Notes under the pieces: generated by a model
Seen by the model: only the letters and a program-made list of their open reading frames with translations
Databases searched by the model: none
Told to the model about the DNA's origin: nothing
Position numbers and translations under genes: made by a program
Shown here: positions 55,201 to 64,000 of the stretch, one piece after another
Numbering within the stretch: position 1 is the first letter of the stretch
Layout: every line of letters begins with the position of its first letter
Source of the DNA: RYN-230 sp963768945
Lineage (GTDB): Bacteria > Actinomycetota > Actinomycetes > Streptosporangiales > Streptosporangiaceae
Length of the DNA stretch: 64,000 nucleotides
Direction: 5' to 3'
NCBI GenBank assembly: GCA_963768945.1
Contig: CAVYJW010000008.1
Span: 992,001-1,056,000, forward strand

Positions 55201-56409
55201 TCAGCTGACACCCCGCAGTGACCGGAAAGAGGCCCGCATCTCGGCGGCAAACAGGCCCGGCTGTTCCCACGCCGCGAAGTGGCCGCCTCGGTCGAGCTTG
55301 TTGTAATGGATGAGGTTTTTGGGATACGCACGTTCGGCCCAGCTCCGCGGGGCTTCATAGAGCTCGTCGGGGAAGACGCTGATGGCAAACGGGATAGAGA
55401 TGTTCTTGGCGTCGAAGAAGTCCGCCTTGTTCTCCCAATACAGACGACCCGAGGAAACCCCGGTGTTCGTGAGCCAGTAGAGCGTGATGTTGTCGAGGAG
55501 GTCGTCTCGGGTAAGGTCGCCAACCGGGTGTCCCTGAAGGGCCTGTTCTACGAGCCCGGGCTGGCCTGTGCCGTCGCCGTGGTCAAGCATGAACGCGGCT
55601 AGATCGGCGGGTGAGTCCGCCAGCCCGTACAACGTTTGCGGGCGCGTCGTCATGATCAGTGCGTAGGCCGCGTGCTTGGCATAGAAGGTGCTCAGCTGCT
55701 CGTACGCGCGCAGTTCCTCATCTGAGAGATCCGGCGGCGGCGGGTCGCCGCGCTGGACCGCCTTGTTGATGGCGGCTGGGGCGGTGCCAGGCATGTTGGA
55801 GTGAATACCCAGCAGCTCCGGCGCTGCCTGTTCACCCATCGTCTGCGTGACGGCCGCACCCCAATCGCCGCCCTGCGCCACGAACTGCGTGTACCCGAGG
55901 CGCTTCATCAGCACTACCCAGGCACGGGCGGTGCGGGCGGGATCCCACCCGGTGGCGGCCGGCTTGCCGGAGAACCCGTAGCCCGGCAGCGAGGGAATCA
56001 CCAGATGGAACGCGTCCGCTGCGCTCGCGCCATGTGCCGTGGGATTGGTGAGCGGCTCAATGATCTTCAGCTGCTCGATGATCGAGCCAGGCCACCCGTG
56101 GGTGACGATCAGGGGCAGCGCGTCCTCGTGCGGGGAGCGGACGTGGATGAAATGAATGTCCAGCCCGTCGATCTCGGTGATGAAGTTCGGGAGGGCGTTC
56201 AGTTTCCCCTCGCACTTGCGCCAGTCGTGGTCTGTCCCCCAGTAGCGGGCGAGGTCCTGCATCAGCGCGAGCCGGACGCCCTGCGAGTCGTCGGTGACCG
56301 TCTCGCGCTCGGGCCACCTGGTCGCGTTTATGCGCCTGCGCAAGTCGGTAAGTTCCGCTTCCGGAACCTCGACGCGGAACGGGCGGACGGTGTTGTCTTC
56401 GGCGGGCAT
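55201..56409 (-). CDS. Epoxide hydrolase (EHN + alpha/beta hydrolase)
   Basis: 402 aa, ATG 56409 after AGGAGAACG. N-terminal EHN domain (RPFRVEVPEAELTDLRRRIN ATRWPE, LARYWGTDHDWRKCEGKLNA). Fold motifs LPLIVTHGWPGSIIEQLKI (HGWPGS oxyanion), VAQGGDWGAAVTQ (nucleophile Asp) and LDRGGHFAAWEQPGLF (catalytic His). Opens epoxides to diols; natural substrate unknown. Confidence 0.93.
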   Translation of the reverse strand: MPAEDNTVRPFRVEVPEAELTDLRRRINATRWPERETVTDDSQGVRLALMQDLARYWGTDHDWRKCEGKLNALPNFITEIDGLDIHFIHVRSPHEDALPLIVTHGWPGSIIEQLKIIEPLTNPTAHGASAADAFHLVIPSLPGYGFSGKPAATGWDPARTARAWVVLMKRLGYTQFVAQGGDWGAAVTQTMGEQAAPELLGIHSNMPGTAPAAINKAVQRGDPPPPDLSDEELRAYEQLSTFYAKHAAYALIMTTRPQTLYGLADSPADLAAFMLDHGDGTGQPGLVEQALQGHPVGDLTRDDLLDNITLYWLTNTGVSSGRLYWENKADFFDAKNISIPFAISVFPDELYEAPRSWAERAYPKNLIHYNKLDRGGHFAAWEQPGLFAAEMRASFRSLRGVS

Positions 56410-56768
56410 CTTCGTTCTCCTAACCTTCGCGATTCCGGGCGGCCGGGACAACGCTCTCCGGGCTGTCCCCGCACCCGCGGTCGCGCTCGGGCGGCTACTG
56501 GCGGCGTAACCCTCACCTCGACGATGCCGGCATCGCCCGCTGAGCCTTCGAAGGGATGGGCGTCGCTACCGTGCACCGAGACGATCGTCGGGCTGACCCC
56601 GGGTTGCTCAGACATCAGGTTCTTCCCCGGTTCGCCTGAGGTTGGTGATACAAGCGTCGCACAACGGGCGGCGCGTCACCACCCCTGATGTCACGGATCA
56701 AGACTCATGTCGCAGTGCTCACAACGCAGGCTGTCCGCGTACTACCCGCCGTGATACTTTCGAGGGTC

Positions 56769-57335
56769 GTGCAGCGACTCGCCAGACTTCACCCCCCTTT
56801 CCGCAACGAAGACCAGGACCGGCTCTATGCCTCGATCACCGCCGGTCCCCGCGGCGGCGGTCAGGGGCCCTTCGCGCTGGTTGATGACGCGGGCGCGCTG
56901 ACCGGGCCGTTCAACGCCATGTTGCTCCAGCCGGGGCTGGGCGGGCCGCTGCAGGCGCTGGGCGCGGCGATCCGTTTCCACGGGACGCTCCCGGGCCGCA
57001 CGCGTGAGCTGGCCATCCTGGTCGTCGCGGCGCACTGGGCGAGCGCGTTCGAGCTGCACGCGCACGAGGCTGCCGGGCGGGCGGCCGGCCTGACCGAGGC
57101 GGAACTCGCCGCGGCCCGGGCCGGTGAAGAGCCCGCCCTGGCCGACCCGGCCGAGCGGGCCGCGGCGCGGGCGGCGCGGGCGCTGGTCCGGGCGGGCGAC
57201 CTGGACGACGAGGAGTACGCGGAGGCCGTGGCCCAGCTCGGCGAGGCCGGGGTGTTCGAGCTCACCACCCTGGTCGGCTACTACGCGACGCTGGCGCTCC
57301 AGCTGCGCGTCTTCCGGGTCGGCGCCCCCGGCTAG
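56769..57335 (+). CDS. Carboxymuconolactone decarboxylase family protein
   Basis: 188 aa from GTG 56769. GPFNAMLLQPGLGGPLQALG, GTLPGRTRELAILVVAAHWA and FELHAHEAAGRAAGLTEAEL match CMD-like proteins that lack the CxxC pair (HWASAFELHAHE in its place). Role unknown, probably a decarboxylase-type or stress protein. Confidence 0.88.
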   Translation: MQRLARLHPPFRNEDQDRLYASITAGPRGGGQGPFALVDDAGALTGPFNAMLLQPGLGGPLQALGAAIRFHGTLPGRTRELAILVVAAHWASAFELHAHEAAGRAAGLTEAELAAARAGEEPALADPAERAAARAARALVRAGDLDDEEYAEAVAQLGEAGVFELTTLVGYYATLALQLRVFRVGAPG

Positions 57336-57397
57336 GTCGTCCGGGTCGGCCCCCGGGTAGTCCGCCCACCCCGCGTGGGACTAGAGCAGCGCCGCGG

Positions 57398-59914
57398 TCA
57401 CGAGCCCGTTATGGGAAGGTCCGGTGCTGCCGCCGTGTCGGTGTGCACGGGGACGGGTTCGGTGTGCCAGATGTCGTGGCAGTAGCCGCGGACTGTGCGG
57501 TCGGAGGAGAAGAATCCTGAGCGTGCGGTGTTCAGGATCGACATCTGGGTCCACCGGTCCTGGTCGGCCCAGGCCGGTTCGACGGACTGGTCGAAACAGT
57601 TGACGTAGGACCGGTAGTCCGCGAGGACCATGTATTCATCCTGGCGCAGCAGCGAGTCGATGAGCGGCTTGATGGTATCGCGCGCACCAGCGGTGAAGGT
57701 ATCCGAGGTGAGGGCGTCGATGGCGGCCTTGAGCTCAGGGTCACTACGGTAGTACCCATACGGGGAATAGCCGCTCTGCCGGAGGGTGGCGGCCTGGTCG
57801 GCGGTCATGCCGAAGAGGAAGAAGTTGCCGGCTCGACCCGGTCGCGGATCTCGATGTTGGCCCCGTCGAGGGTGCCGACGGTGACGGCCCCGTTGAGGGC
57901 CAGTTTCATGTTGCCGGTGCCGGAGGCTTCCTTGCCGGCCAGCGAGATCTGCTCGGAGACATCACCGGCGGGCACCAGGAGCTCGCTGAGCGAGACGCTG
58001 TAGTCGGGCAGGAACACGACCTTGATCCGGCCGGCCACGTCCGGGTCGGCGTTGACCACGGCCGCGACCGAGTTGATCAGCTTGATGATGCGCTTGGCCT
58101 GCTGGTAACTGGGCGCCGCCTTCGCCGCGAACAGGACCGTGCACGGCGTCACCACGGCGCCCGGGTCAGCCTTGACCCGGTTGTAGAGGGTGACCACATG
58201 CAGCACCTTGAGGAGCTGGCGCTTGTACTCGTGCAGCCGCTTGGCCATCACGTCGAACAGCGAGCCCGGATCGATGCTGACCCCGGTCACGGCGAGGGCA
58301 TGAGCGGCCAGGCCGGCCTTGTTCAGCCGCTTCACCTCCCGCCACTGCTCCCGGAACTGCTCATCCCCGGCGAACGCCTCAAGCCCGGCCAGCCGGTCCA
58401 GGTCGGTCAGCCACCGCTGGTCCCCCAGCCGGGCCGTGATCAGGGCCGACAGCCGCGGGTTGGCCAGCAGCAGGAACCGGCGCGGGCTGACGCCGTTGGT
58501 CTGGTTGCAGAACTTCCCCGGCCACAGGTCCGCGAAGTCCCGCAGCGTGGTCTGGGCAAGCAGCCGCGACTGCAGCCCGGCCACCCCGTTGACAGCAAAA
58601 CTGCCCGCCACCGCCAGGTTAGCCATCCGGACCCGCCGCTCCGGAACCTCCTGGATCAGCGACATCCGGGCGACCCGCCCATCCTCACCCGGGTAACGGG
58701 TCCGCACCTCCCGCTGGAGGGACTTATCGAGGGTGCGGATGATCTCCAGGTGGCGCGGCAGCAACCGCCCGAACATGGCGACCGGCCACGTCTCCAGGGC
58801 CTCGGGCAGCAGCGTGTGGCAGGTGTAGGCGAAGCTGCGGCGGGTGATCGGCCAGGCCTGCTCCCAGCTCACCCCGTGCTCGTCCACCAGCAGCCGCATC
58901 AGCTCGGGGATGGCCAGCACCGGATGGGTGTCGTTGAGCTGGACGGCGACCTTGTCCGGGAAAGTCTCCCAGTCGCTGTTGCGGATCCGGAACCGGCGGA
59001 TGATGTCGCGCAGTGAGCAGGACACCAGGAAGTACTGCTGCTTGAGCCGCAGTTCCTGGCCGGCCGGCGTGCTGTCACTGGGATACAGCACCTTGGTGAG
59101 GTTCTCCGAGCGCATCCGCGACTCGACAGCCTCCGCGTAGTGACCCTCGTTGAACAGGCCCAGGTCAAACGACTCCCGGGCGGCCCGGGCCTGCCACAGC
59201 CGGAGGATGTTGACCGTCTCGGTGCCGTACCCGGGGACCAGCATGTGGCTGGGCTCGCCGAGCACCGTCTCGCCCGGCACCCAGCGCCGCCGCCCGCCCG
59301 GATCCCCCTTGACCGGCTCGGTATGCCCGTAGAAGCCCGACGACCTGGCGGTCGTCAGGGGCGGGGAACTCCCACGGGTTGCCGTAGAAGGTCCAGTCGT
59401 CGGGACGCTCGACCTGATAGCCATCCTCGATGACCTGCTTGAAGATCCCGAACTCATACCGGATGCCGTAACCCACCGCCGGGATGTCGAGAGTGGCCAG
59501 CGAGTCCAGCAGGCAGGCGGCCAGCCGGCCCAGGCCCCCTGTGCCCAGCCCCGGCTCCACATCCAGGGCTTCCATGTCAGCGGCGGACCAGCCGATGCCC
59601 GCCAGCGCCTGGCGGGCAAGATCACCGGTCCCGCTGTACACCGCGTTCTGGGAGAGCTGGCGTCCCAGCATGTACTCCGCCGACAGGTAATAGACGAACT
59701 TCGGGTTGGCCTCGTAATGCGCCTCGGCCGTCCGGGCCCGGCGGTCTGCCAGTCGGTCACGTATGGTCACCGCCAGCGTCCAGTACGTGTCCTGGGCGCT
59801 AGCTGACACGGCGGTCGTGCCCCGCTCATAACACAAGTTGTCTGCAAGATCACGCTCGAACTCGGGCAGCGAATTACCCGCCCACCGGGCATGCGGGCCA
59901 TGACTGAAAGACAT
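57398..59914 (-). CDS. glgP: Glycogen/starch phosphorylase, two frameshifts
   Basis: About 838 codons in three frames. Segment 1 (59914 to about 59337): FVYYLSAEYMLGRQLSQNAV, PGLGTGGLGRLAACLLDSLA. A +1 shift at CCC 59336-59338 leads to GFYGHTEPVKGDPG, VQLNDTHPVLAIPELMRL, AKRLHEYKRQLLKVLHV and PLP site EASGTGNMKLALNGAVTVGT. Near 57830 a missing base leads to FFLFGMTADQAATLRQSGYS to the stop. All catalytic motifs exist, so sequence errors are likelier than loss. Releases glucose-1-phosphate from glycogen. Confidence 0.9.
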
Positions 59915-60291
59915 GAGCCGAACGTAAACCCCTTATCCTGGCCAGAACAGGTCCAAAAGTCCCCCGTCTGGCCAGCCCGCCCGCGCTGAGTCCGGCGGGC
60001 GGCCAGCGAAACGGCGACGAGAAGACGTAGTTCCAGCCGGAGCTGCCTGGCCGGGGGATACTCCTGCTTCCCGCATTTCTCCCGCCCGGCATACTGCGGC
60101 AGGATTTCGGTATACCCCCCCGGGGTTTACGCGACCAAAGGTCCTTGCGGATCGTGTGCGGCTGAGAGGGTCCTCGCAGGGCGCTCGGCGTCTCTCTCGC
60201 TTACGCTTAGGGCGGCGCTGAAGCCAGGGACTGTGGGGCAGGATGCGTACCCATGGCCCGGATGTTGTGCCGGAAACGGCATGGGGGTGTG
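59915..60291. other. Divergent intergenic region
   Basis: Lies between glgP and the hexapeptide-repeat gene and should contain promoters for both. A C/G-rich ATACCCCCCCGGGGTTTA stretch near 60111 is notable. No gene seen; an in-frame ATG at 60253 is a possible earlier start for the next gene. Confidence 0.4.
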
Positions 60292-60978
60292 ATGAATGTG
60301 AATCCGGACGGATACCCGGTTCCGCAGCCAGTGGTAGGGCGTGGTGCGCTGTTCGTGGAGCACCGGTTGAAGACCCCGCAGGTATCAGAGTCGGCGTACA
60401 TCGCGCCGACGGCCGTGCTGGCCGGCGACGTCAGGGTCGGCCCGCACAGCCGGGTGCTGTTCGGCGCGGTGATCACCGCCGAGGGCGGCCCGGTGGAGAT
60501 CGGGCGGAACTGCGTGGTCATGGAGAATGTGGTCATCCGGGGCGTGCCAGGCCAGGAAACCCGGGTCGGTGACGACGTACTCGTTGGCCCGCATGCTCAC
60601 CTCACCGGCTGCGTGATCGAAGGCGGCTCCCGGATCGCGACTGGCGCCATGGTGTTCAACGGCGCCCGTATCGAAACCGGCGCGGAGGTCGAGTTCAATG
60701 CGGTGGTCTACGTCAATACCGTCGTCCCGGCCGGTACGGCGGTACCGATGGGCTGGTTCGCTGGCGGACAGCCCGCCGAACTGGTGGCACCGGGGGACTG
60801 GGACCGCATCCGCGCCATCATGGGGCCGTTGGACTACCCGGGCACAGTCTTCGGGCTGGGTGCGAGCTCGCTGATGCCCGACATTGCCCAACGCTACGCT
60901 CGAGGGCTGGCCCTGCATCACCGAGATCACATTCTCCCCGACGAGCGCCACATGCCCGTCCGGGAAGACGCGCGCTAA
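60292..60978 (+). CDS. Gamma-carbonic-anhydrase-like hexapeptide-repeat protein
   Basis: 228 aa from ATG 60292 (241 aa from 60253). Left-handed beta-helix repeats: SAYIAPTAVLAGDVRVGPHS, VGDDVLVGPHAHLTGCVIEG, GARIETGAEVEFNAVVYVNT. The His pattern (VGPHAHLTG) recalls gamma-carbonic anhydrase zinc ligands, but the full triad is not certain, so it may be a related YrdA-type protein. Confidence 0.85.
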   Translation: MNVNPDGYPVPQPVVGRGALFVEHRLKTPQVSESAYIAPTAVLAGDVRVGPHSRVLFGAVITAEGGPVEIGRNCVVMENVVIRGVPGQETRVGDDVLVGPHAHLTGCVIEGGSRIATGAMVFNGARIETGAEVEFNAVVYVNTVVPAGTAVPMGWFAGGQPAELVAPGDWDRIRAIMGPLDYPGTVFGLGASSLMPDIAQRYARGLALHHRDHILPDERHMPVREDAR

Positions 60979-61040
60979 CCGGCCGGCATGGGTCCACGCG
61001 CGGCGCCGGCGGGCCGTCCTCATCGTTGGCCTGCCCGGCG

Positions 61041-61415
61041 TTAGCGCGCGCCCAACGACCCCGGTGCTGGGGGACGAGGGATGGGCGCGTCGTTGAGCTG
61101 CTGGTCAACGTTGACGAGAATGGCGTCGTCTTCGATCTTGCATGCGTAAACCGGGATGGGGCCGCAGGCAAACACGCCGACGGCCTCGCCGGTGGTCAGG
61201 TCGTAACGTGACGCGTGGGAGGCGCAGACCAGCGTGTCATCGTCCTGCAGGGTGCCCTCGTGAAGGGGTTGCTGCTGGTGGGTGCAGGTGTTGTGGATCG
61301 CCCTGACGTCCTCATCATCGAGGCGGATGAGGCAGATCGGTTCGCGGAGGTCTTCCACGAGCATGGTGTCGCCGACCTCTAGATCGTCGAGGTTGGCGAC
61401 GACTACGAACGTCAT
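61041..61415 (-). CDS. Rieske [2Fe-2S] ferredoxin-type protein
   Basis: 124 aa. Cluster motifs IHNTCTHQQQPLHEGTL and VCASHASRYDLTTGEAVG provide C-x-H and C-x2-H ligands; PVYACKIEDDAILVNVD closes the fold. Its start overlaps the stop of the membrane Rieske gene (ATGA 61412-61415). Probable electron carrier. Confidence 0.92.
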   Translation of the reverse strand: MTFVVVANLDDLEVGDTMLVEDLREPICLIRLDDEDVRAIHNTCTHQQQPLHEGTLQDDDTLVCASHASRYDLTTGEAVGVFACGPIPVYACKIEDDAILVNVDQQLNDAPIPRPPAPGSLGAR

Positions 61416-62419
61416 GGCTGTGTCCTTCCTTTTGCGGGGCGCCGGGGTGCTGGCAGGCTGCCGCGCACCTCGATCCAGCCGTTGCGGATCCGGGTGGGTA
61501 GCACGGGTTGCGGCTGGTTAGCCGGGCCGCGGCTGATGCAGCCGTCGGCGAGCGCGAACCGGGACCCGTGCAGGGGGCAGGTCACGGTCAGGTCTGCGAC
61601 AGGCCCGCGGCTGAGCAGGCCACCGGCGTGGCTGCAGATGTTGTCGATGGCGTACAGGCGGCCGTCGTGGCGGTACAGCATGACCTGCCGGCCCTCCGCT
61701 TCGACGGCGGTCGGCGAGTCGTCAGGCAGGTCGGCTTCCTGCAGCGCGCGGGTCCACCGCCGCGGCCCGGTGGCCCACGCCACCCGGCTGACCATCACGC
61801 CTTTGGTGAATACGAGATGACCGCCGAGGTAACCGGCCGCGGCCGTGACCGTGAGGCTGGCCGCACCCAAGGCGCGTGCGGTGCTCCGGTGGCCGGCCAT
61901 CCGGGTGCCCAGGGAGGCACCTTGCAGCCCGAGGGCCACCGTGTTGAGGAGGCCGTGGAGGAGCCCGATGCGGCGGTCCTGATCGTCGCTGACGGTCCAG
62001 TCGGTGACCCCGGTCAGGGCGGTAGCGCCCGCGGCCAGGATGCCGGCCGCGCTGAGCAGGCCTGCGGCGTCAATCCCGCGCCGGGGAGCGGGGTCGCGGT
62101 CCATAGCGTCCAGCACCATGACGCCTGTCCACAGCCCGATGGGCAGGTCGCTCAGTGCCGGGTGCAGCGGGTGCCCGACCCATCGGCCGCCGTGCAGGAG
62201 CTCAAGGGCAAGGTTGTCCTGATGCCGTTCGCGGACTGGCCCCAACAGGGCAGTCAGCTGGTCGCTGAGAGTTCGCAGCCAGCCGAGCCGGTCGAGCCAA
62301 ACGACGAGATCGCCGTGCCAGGCGTCCAACCCGGTCATGGCGAACGGGGAGCCGGCAGCCGACTCGGCCTTCTGGCCGCCTGCTGGCGGATCGCCGGTCT
62401 GGTCGGTGCCTGTTGGCAT
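61412..62419 (-). CDS. DUF2231 membrane protein with C-terminal Rieske domain
   Basis: 335 aa, ATG 62419 after GGAGGGACC. Residues about 75-225 are DUF2231 with four helices (LHPALSDLPIGLWTGVMVLD, GLLSAAGILAAGATALTGVT); residues about 235-325 are Rieske (NICSHAGGLLSRG, VTCPLHGSRFALADG). Likely a membrane electron-transfer unit with the soluble Rieske gene that follows. Confidence 0.92.
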   Translation of the reverse strand: MPTGTDQTGDPPAGGQKAESAAGSPFAMTGLDAWHGDLVVWLDRLGWLRTLSDQLTALLGPVRERHQDNLALELLHGGRWVGHPLHPALSDLPIGLWTGVMVLDAMDRDPAPRRGIDAAGLLSAAGILAAGATALTGVTDWTVSDDQDRRIGLLHGLLNTVALGLQGASLGTRMAGHRSTARALGAASLTVTAAAGYLGGHLVFTKGVMVSRVAWATGPRRWTRALQEADLPDDSPTAVEAEGRQVMLYRHDGRLYAIDNICSHAGGLLSRGPVADLTVTCPLHGSRFALADGCISRGPANQPQPVLPTRIRNGWIEVRGSLPAPRRPAKGRTQP

Positions 62420-62559
62420 CAGGTCCCTCCACTGTAGCGTCAGCCTGCGGCCCGATTCTGAAGAGAATCCTCCAGCTCCCCGCTCATCCTGCTCGTCTCA
62501 CCTTGCTGCACATCCCCGGTGGGCATCGCCCCCTGGCCTGGCCGACGCCGGTGTTTGCG

Positions 62560-64000
62560 CTACAGACCGGTGACCGCGAAGACGGGCCACCTGTCGGCGG
62601 TCCCGGTCAGTGCGTGCGAGCCCCGGTCGGCGAACGAGACCCCGGACCCGACGACCAGGTCTTTGACGGTTCGGGAGACGAGGATCTCGGCGGGCCGCGC
62701 GTGGGCGGTGACGCGGCGGACGATGTCGACGGAGATTCCCCTGATCTCGTCACTGACCAGGTCCACTTCCCCGGTGTGGATGCCGGCACGCAGCTGGATT
62801 CCGTGTGCGGAGGCGTCCTCGCGGATGGCTGCCGCGGACCGGATCGCCTGCCAGGGCGCGTCGAAGGTGGCGAGGATGCTTTGCGCGGTGCTCTCACGCA
62901 GGCGACCACGGTGAGAGCGCACTCGCTGGCTGATCGCGGCACTCCGGGCATCCAGGCGGCCAGCCTGGGGGCGGTCGCTGGCCTTGTCTGCCTGCGTTGT
63001 GCCGTCAGCCACCTCGGCGAGCAGGATCGTGGCGAGCACGCGATCAGGATCGCGGCGATCCGCCGCACCCCTGAGGAAGCCCTCGATCTCGTCGAACAGC
63101 CTGTCGATGTCCCCACTTCCGGCGAATCGCAGAGCGTGGTCCCCTGGCTGCTCGAAATAGCGGGCGCCGGCTATATGCGATGCGAGATACCGTCCGTGGC
63201 ACGGCGGGGTCATGATGTCGTTCAGGCGCTGTATCACGAGCGTCGGCACGTGGATCGCGGGCAGCACCGCGCGGACATCGATCTCGCGGACCATCCGGAC
63301 GATGCGCAGAAAAGCGCTGGGGCTGACGGCCATCCGCTCAAAGCGCGCGAACATCTGCCGCGCAAGTGGTGAGTCCGCGCGGCCCGGAAGGAACCAGTCG
63401 ATGGTGGCGCCTTGTCCCCACTGGTGCGCGGCGATCCTCTCGAGGGAGTCGAGCATCTCATCTGACCCTCGTCCGCACGGGTAATCGGGTGCCCAGCGAT
63501 AGCGGGCGGTCGCCGCCCCGAGGATCAGTGATCTGACCCGCTCCGGGTACGTGGCCGCGAACAGGATGCTCATCGGCGCGCCTTCCGAATAGCCGAATAG
63601 CGCCGCTTCGCCTGAGCCGGCCGCGTGCATCACGGCGCGCACATCATCCATGCGTTCTTCCAGCGGTGAGTAGGCCGGCGCCCGGTCCGACAGTCCCGTG
63701 TCGCGCTTGTCGAACAGGATCAGCCGGCCGAGCGTGGCGAGACGGCGAAAGAAGCTGGCCGTCTCGGGGTCTTCCCACAGCAGATCAAGGTGGCTCATCG
63801 CCCCCGGCACGAACACGATGTCGCTTTCGCCCTCTCCGAGCACCTGGTAGGCAAGGTGGATTTCCCCGTTCTCGGCGTACCGGGTCTGCGGCTGTGCACG
63901 GGGACCCGTCTGCCGGGCGGGCCGGTACTCCAGCGCTGAGTCATGGCGCAGGATCTGTGCTTCGAGCTCGCGCAATTCGGGCCCGGGCTCGATCCCGAGC
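62560..64000 (-). CDS. BTAD - alpha/beta hydrolase - degenerate nucleotide cyclase regulator (runs off window)
   Basis: The frame is open to the window edge. The first residues (LGIEPGPELRELEAQILRHD) are the end of a BTAD helical domain of SARP-type regulators, so a DNA-binding part is expected to the right. Then an alpha/beta hydrolase (GESDIVFVPGAMSHLDLLWE, nucleophile in ALFGYSEGAPMSILFA, His in PGDHALRF). The last 150 residues are a class III cyclase fold (LRAGIHTGEVDLVSDEIRGI, ILVSRTVKDLVVGSGVSFAD), but the first metal Asp (FTDIVGST) reads LLAEVADGT and GDG is STAQS, so catalysis is unlikely. Probably a signal-sensing transcription factor. Confidence 0.82.
   Translation of the reverse strand, partial: LGIEPGPELRELEAQILRHDSALEYRPARQTGPRAQPQTRYAENGEIHLAYQVLGEGESDIVFVPGAMSHLDLLWEDPETASFFRRLATLGRLILFDKRDTGLSDRAPAYSPLEERMDDVRAVMHAAGSGEAALFGYSEGAPMSILFAATYPERVRSLILGAATARYRWAPDYPCGRGSDEMLDSLERIAAHQWGQGATIDWFLPGRADSPLARQMFARFERMAVSPSAFLRIVRMVREIDVRAVLPAIHVPTLVIQRLNDIMTPPCHGRYLASHIAGARYFEQPGDHALRFAGSGDIDRLFDEIEGFLRGAADRRDPDRVLATILLAEVADGTTQADKASDRPQAGRLDARSAAISQRVRSHRGRLRESTAQSILATFDAPWQAIRSAAAIREDASAHGIQLRAGIHTGEVDLVSDEIRGISVDIVRRVTAHARPAEILVSRTVKDLVVGSGVSFADRGSHALTGTADRWPVFAVTGL

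Overview
This window comes from a high-GC actinomycete chromosome. The signs are strong G/C bias at third codon positions, frequent GTG starts, ATGA/GTGA stop-start overlaps, and families typical of Actinomycetota (ECF/SigX5 sigma factors, BTAD regulators, DUF6247, MocR regulators, FmdB zinc ribbons). The genus cannot be fixed from the sequence alone. About a third of the window is ordinary core genome and the rest is accessory DNA with many remnants.

Layout. (1) 1-8900: ECF sigma end, Ogt methyltransferase, AhpD-like protein with a divergent MocR regulator, MerR/GyrI and NTF2-like pair, a decayed SRPBCC gene, a STAS-PAS protein with a pseudo-kinase end, DUF1203, a GyrI-like protein. (2) 9500-10720: a small remnant element next to tRNA-Arg(CCT) carrying a DUF6247/toxin pair. 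(3) 10900-18700: core genes: CBS protein, MTA phosphorylase, FmdB, 5-formyl-THF cyclo-ligase, GalU, MoeA-MoaC-MogA (molybdenum cofactor), GNAT, membrane protein. (4) 19136-27997: genomic island at tRNA-Ala(CGC), bounded by 199-bp direct repeats, whose main cargo is two large adjacent genes: a propeller/Ig/helical protein of 1155 aa and a TULIP-like protein with three Ig-like domains. (5) 28000-37800: IS remnants, an ABM monooxygenase plus Fe-alcohol dehydrogenase, and a dense field of toxin-antitoxin and defence-type genes, whole and broken (nucleotidyltransferase/wHTH pair, VapBC pairs, Phd, MazG, DGQHR, resolvase, DUF6247 with an inverted toxin). (6) 37475-44656: a TA-like pair, a SigX5-DHFR-EthD operon, HNH nuclease, DUF3024, amidohydrolase. 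(7) 44675-52732: an IS21 scrap, an alpha/beta hydrolase divergent from a 1665-aa caspase-like/P-loop/TPR protein, an AbiEii scrap and two uncharacterised genes. (8) 52789-64000: Nramp-type transporter under an M-box magnesium riboswitch, epoxide hydrolase, CMD protein, glycogen phosphorylase, gamma-carbonic-anhydrase-like protein, two Rieske proteins, and the end of a BTAD-hydrolase-cyclase regulator.

How genes work together: MoeA, MoaC and MogA overlap or nearly touch and form a molybdenum cofactor cluster. The TA pairs overlap by 4-16 bases. The M-box strongly predicts that the Nramp-like protein moves magnesium. The two Rieske genes overlap by ATGA. The caspase-like protein beside a Ser-hydrolase resembles the layout of bacterial caspase-based defence loci.

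Caution: many otherwise conserved genes are split by single-base frameshifts (MocR, MoeA, the 17980 membrane protein, the TULIP protein, Fe-ADH, GlgP twice). Almost all look like one extra base, so sequencing or assembly insertion errors are the likeliest cause, and these genes are listed as CDS rather than pseudogenes.
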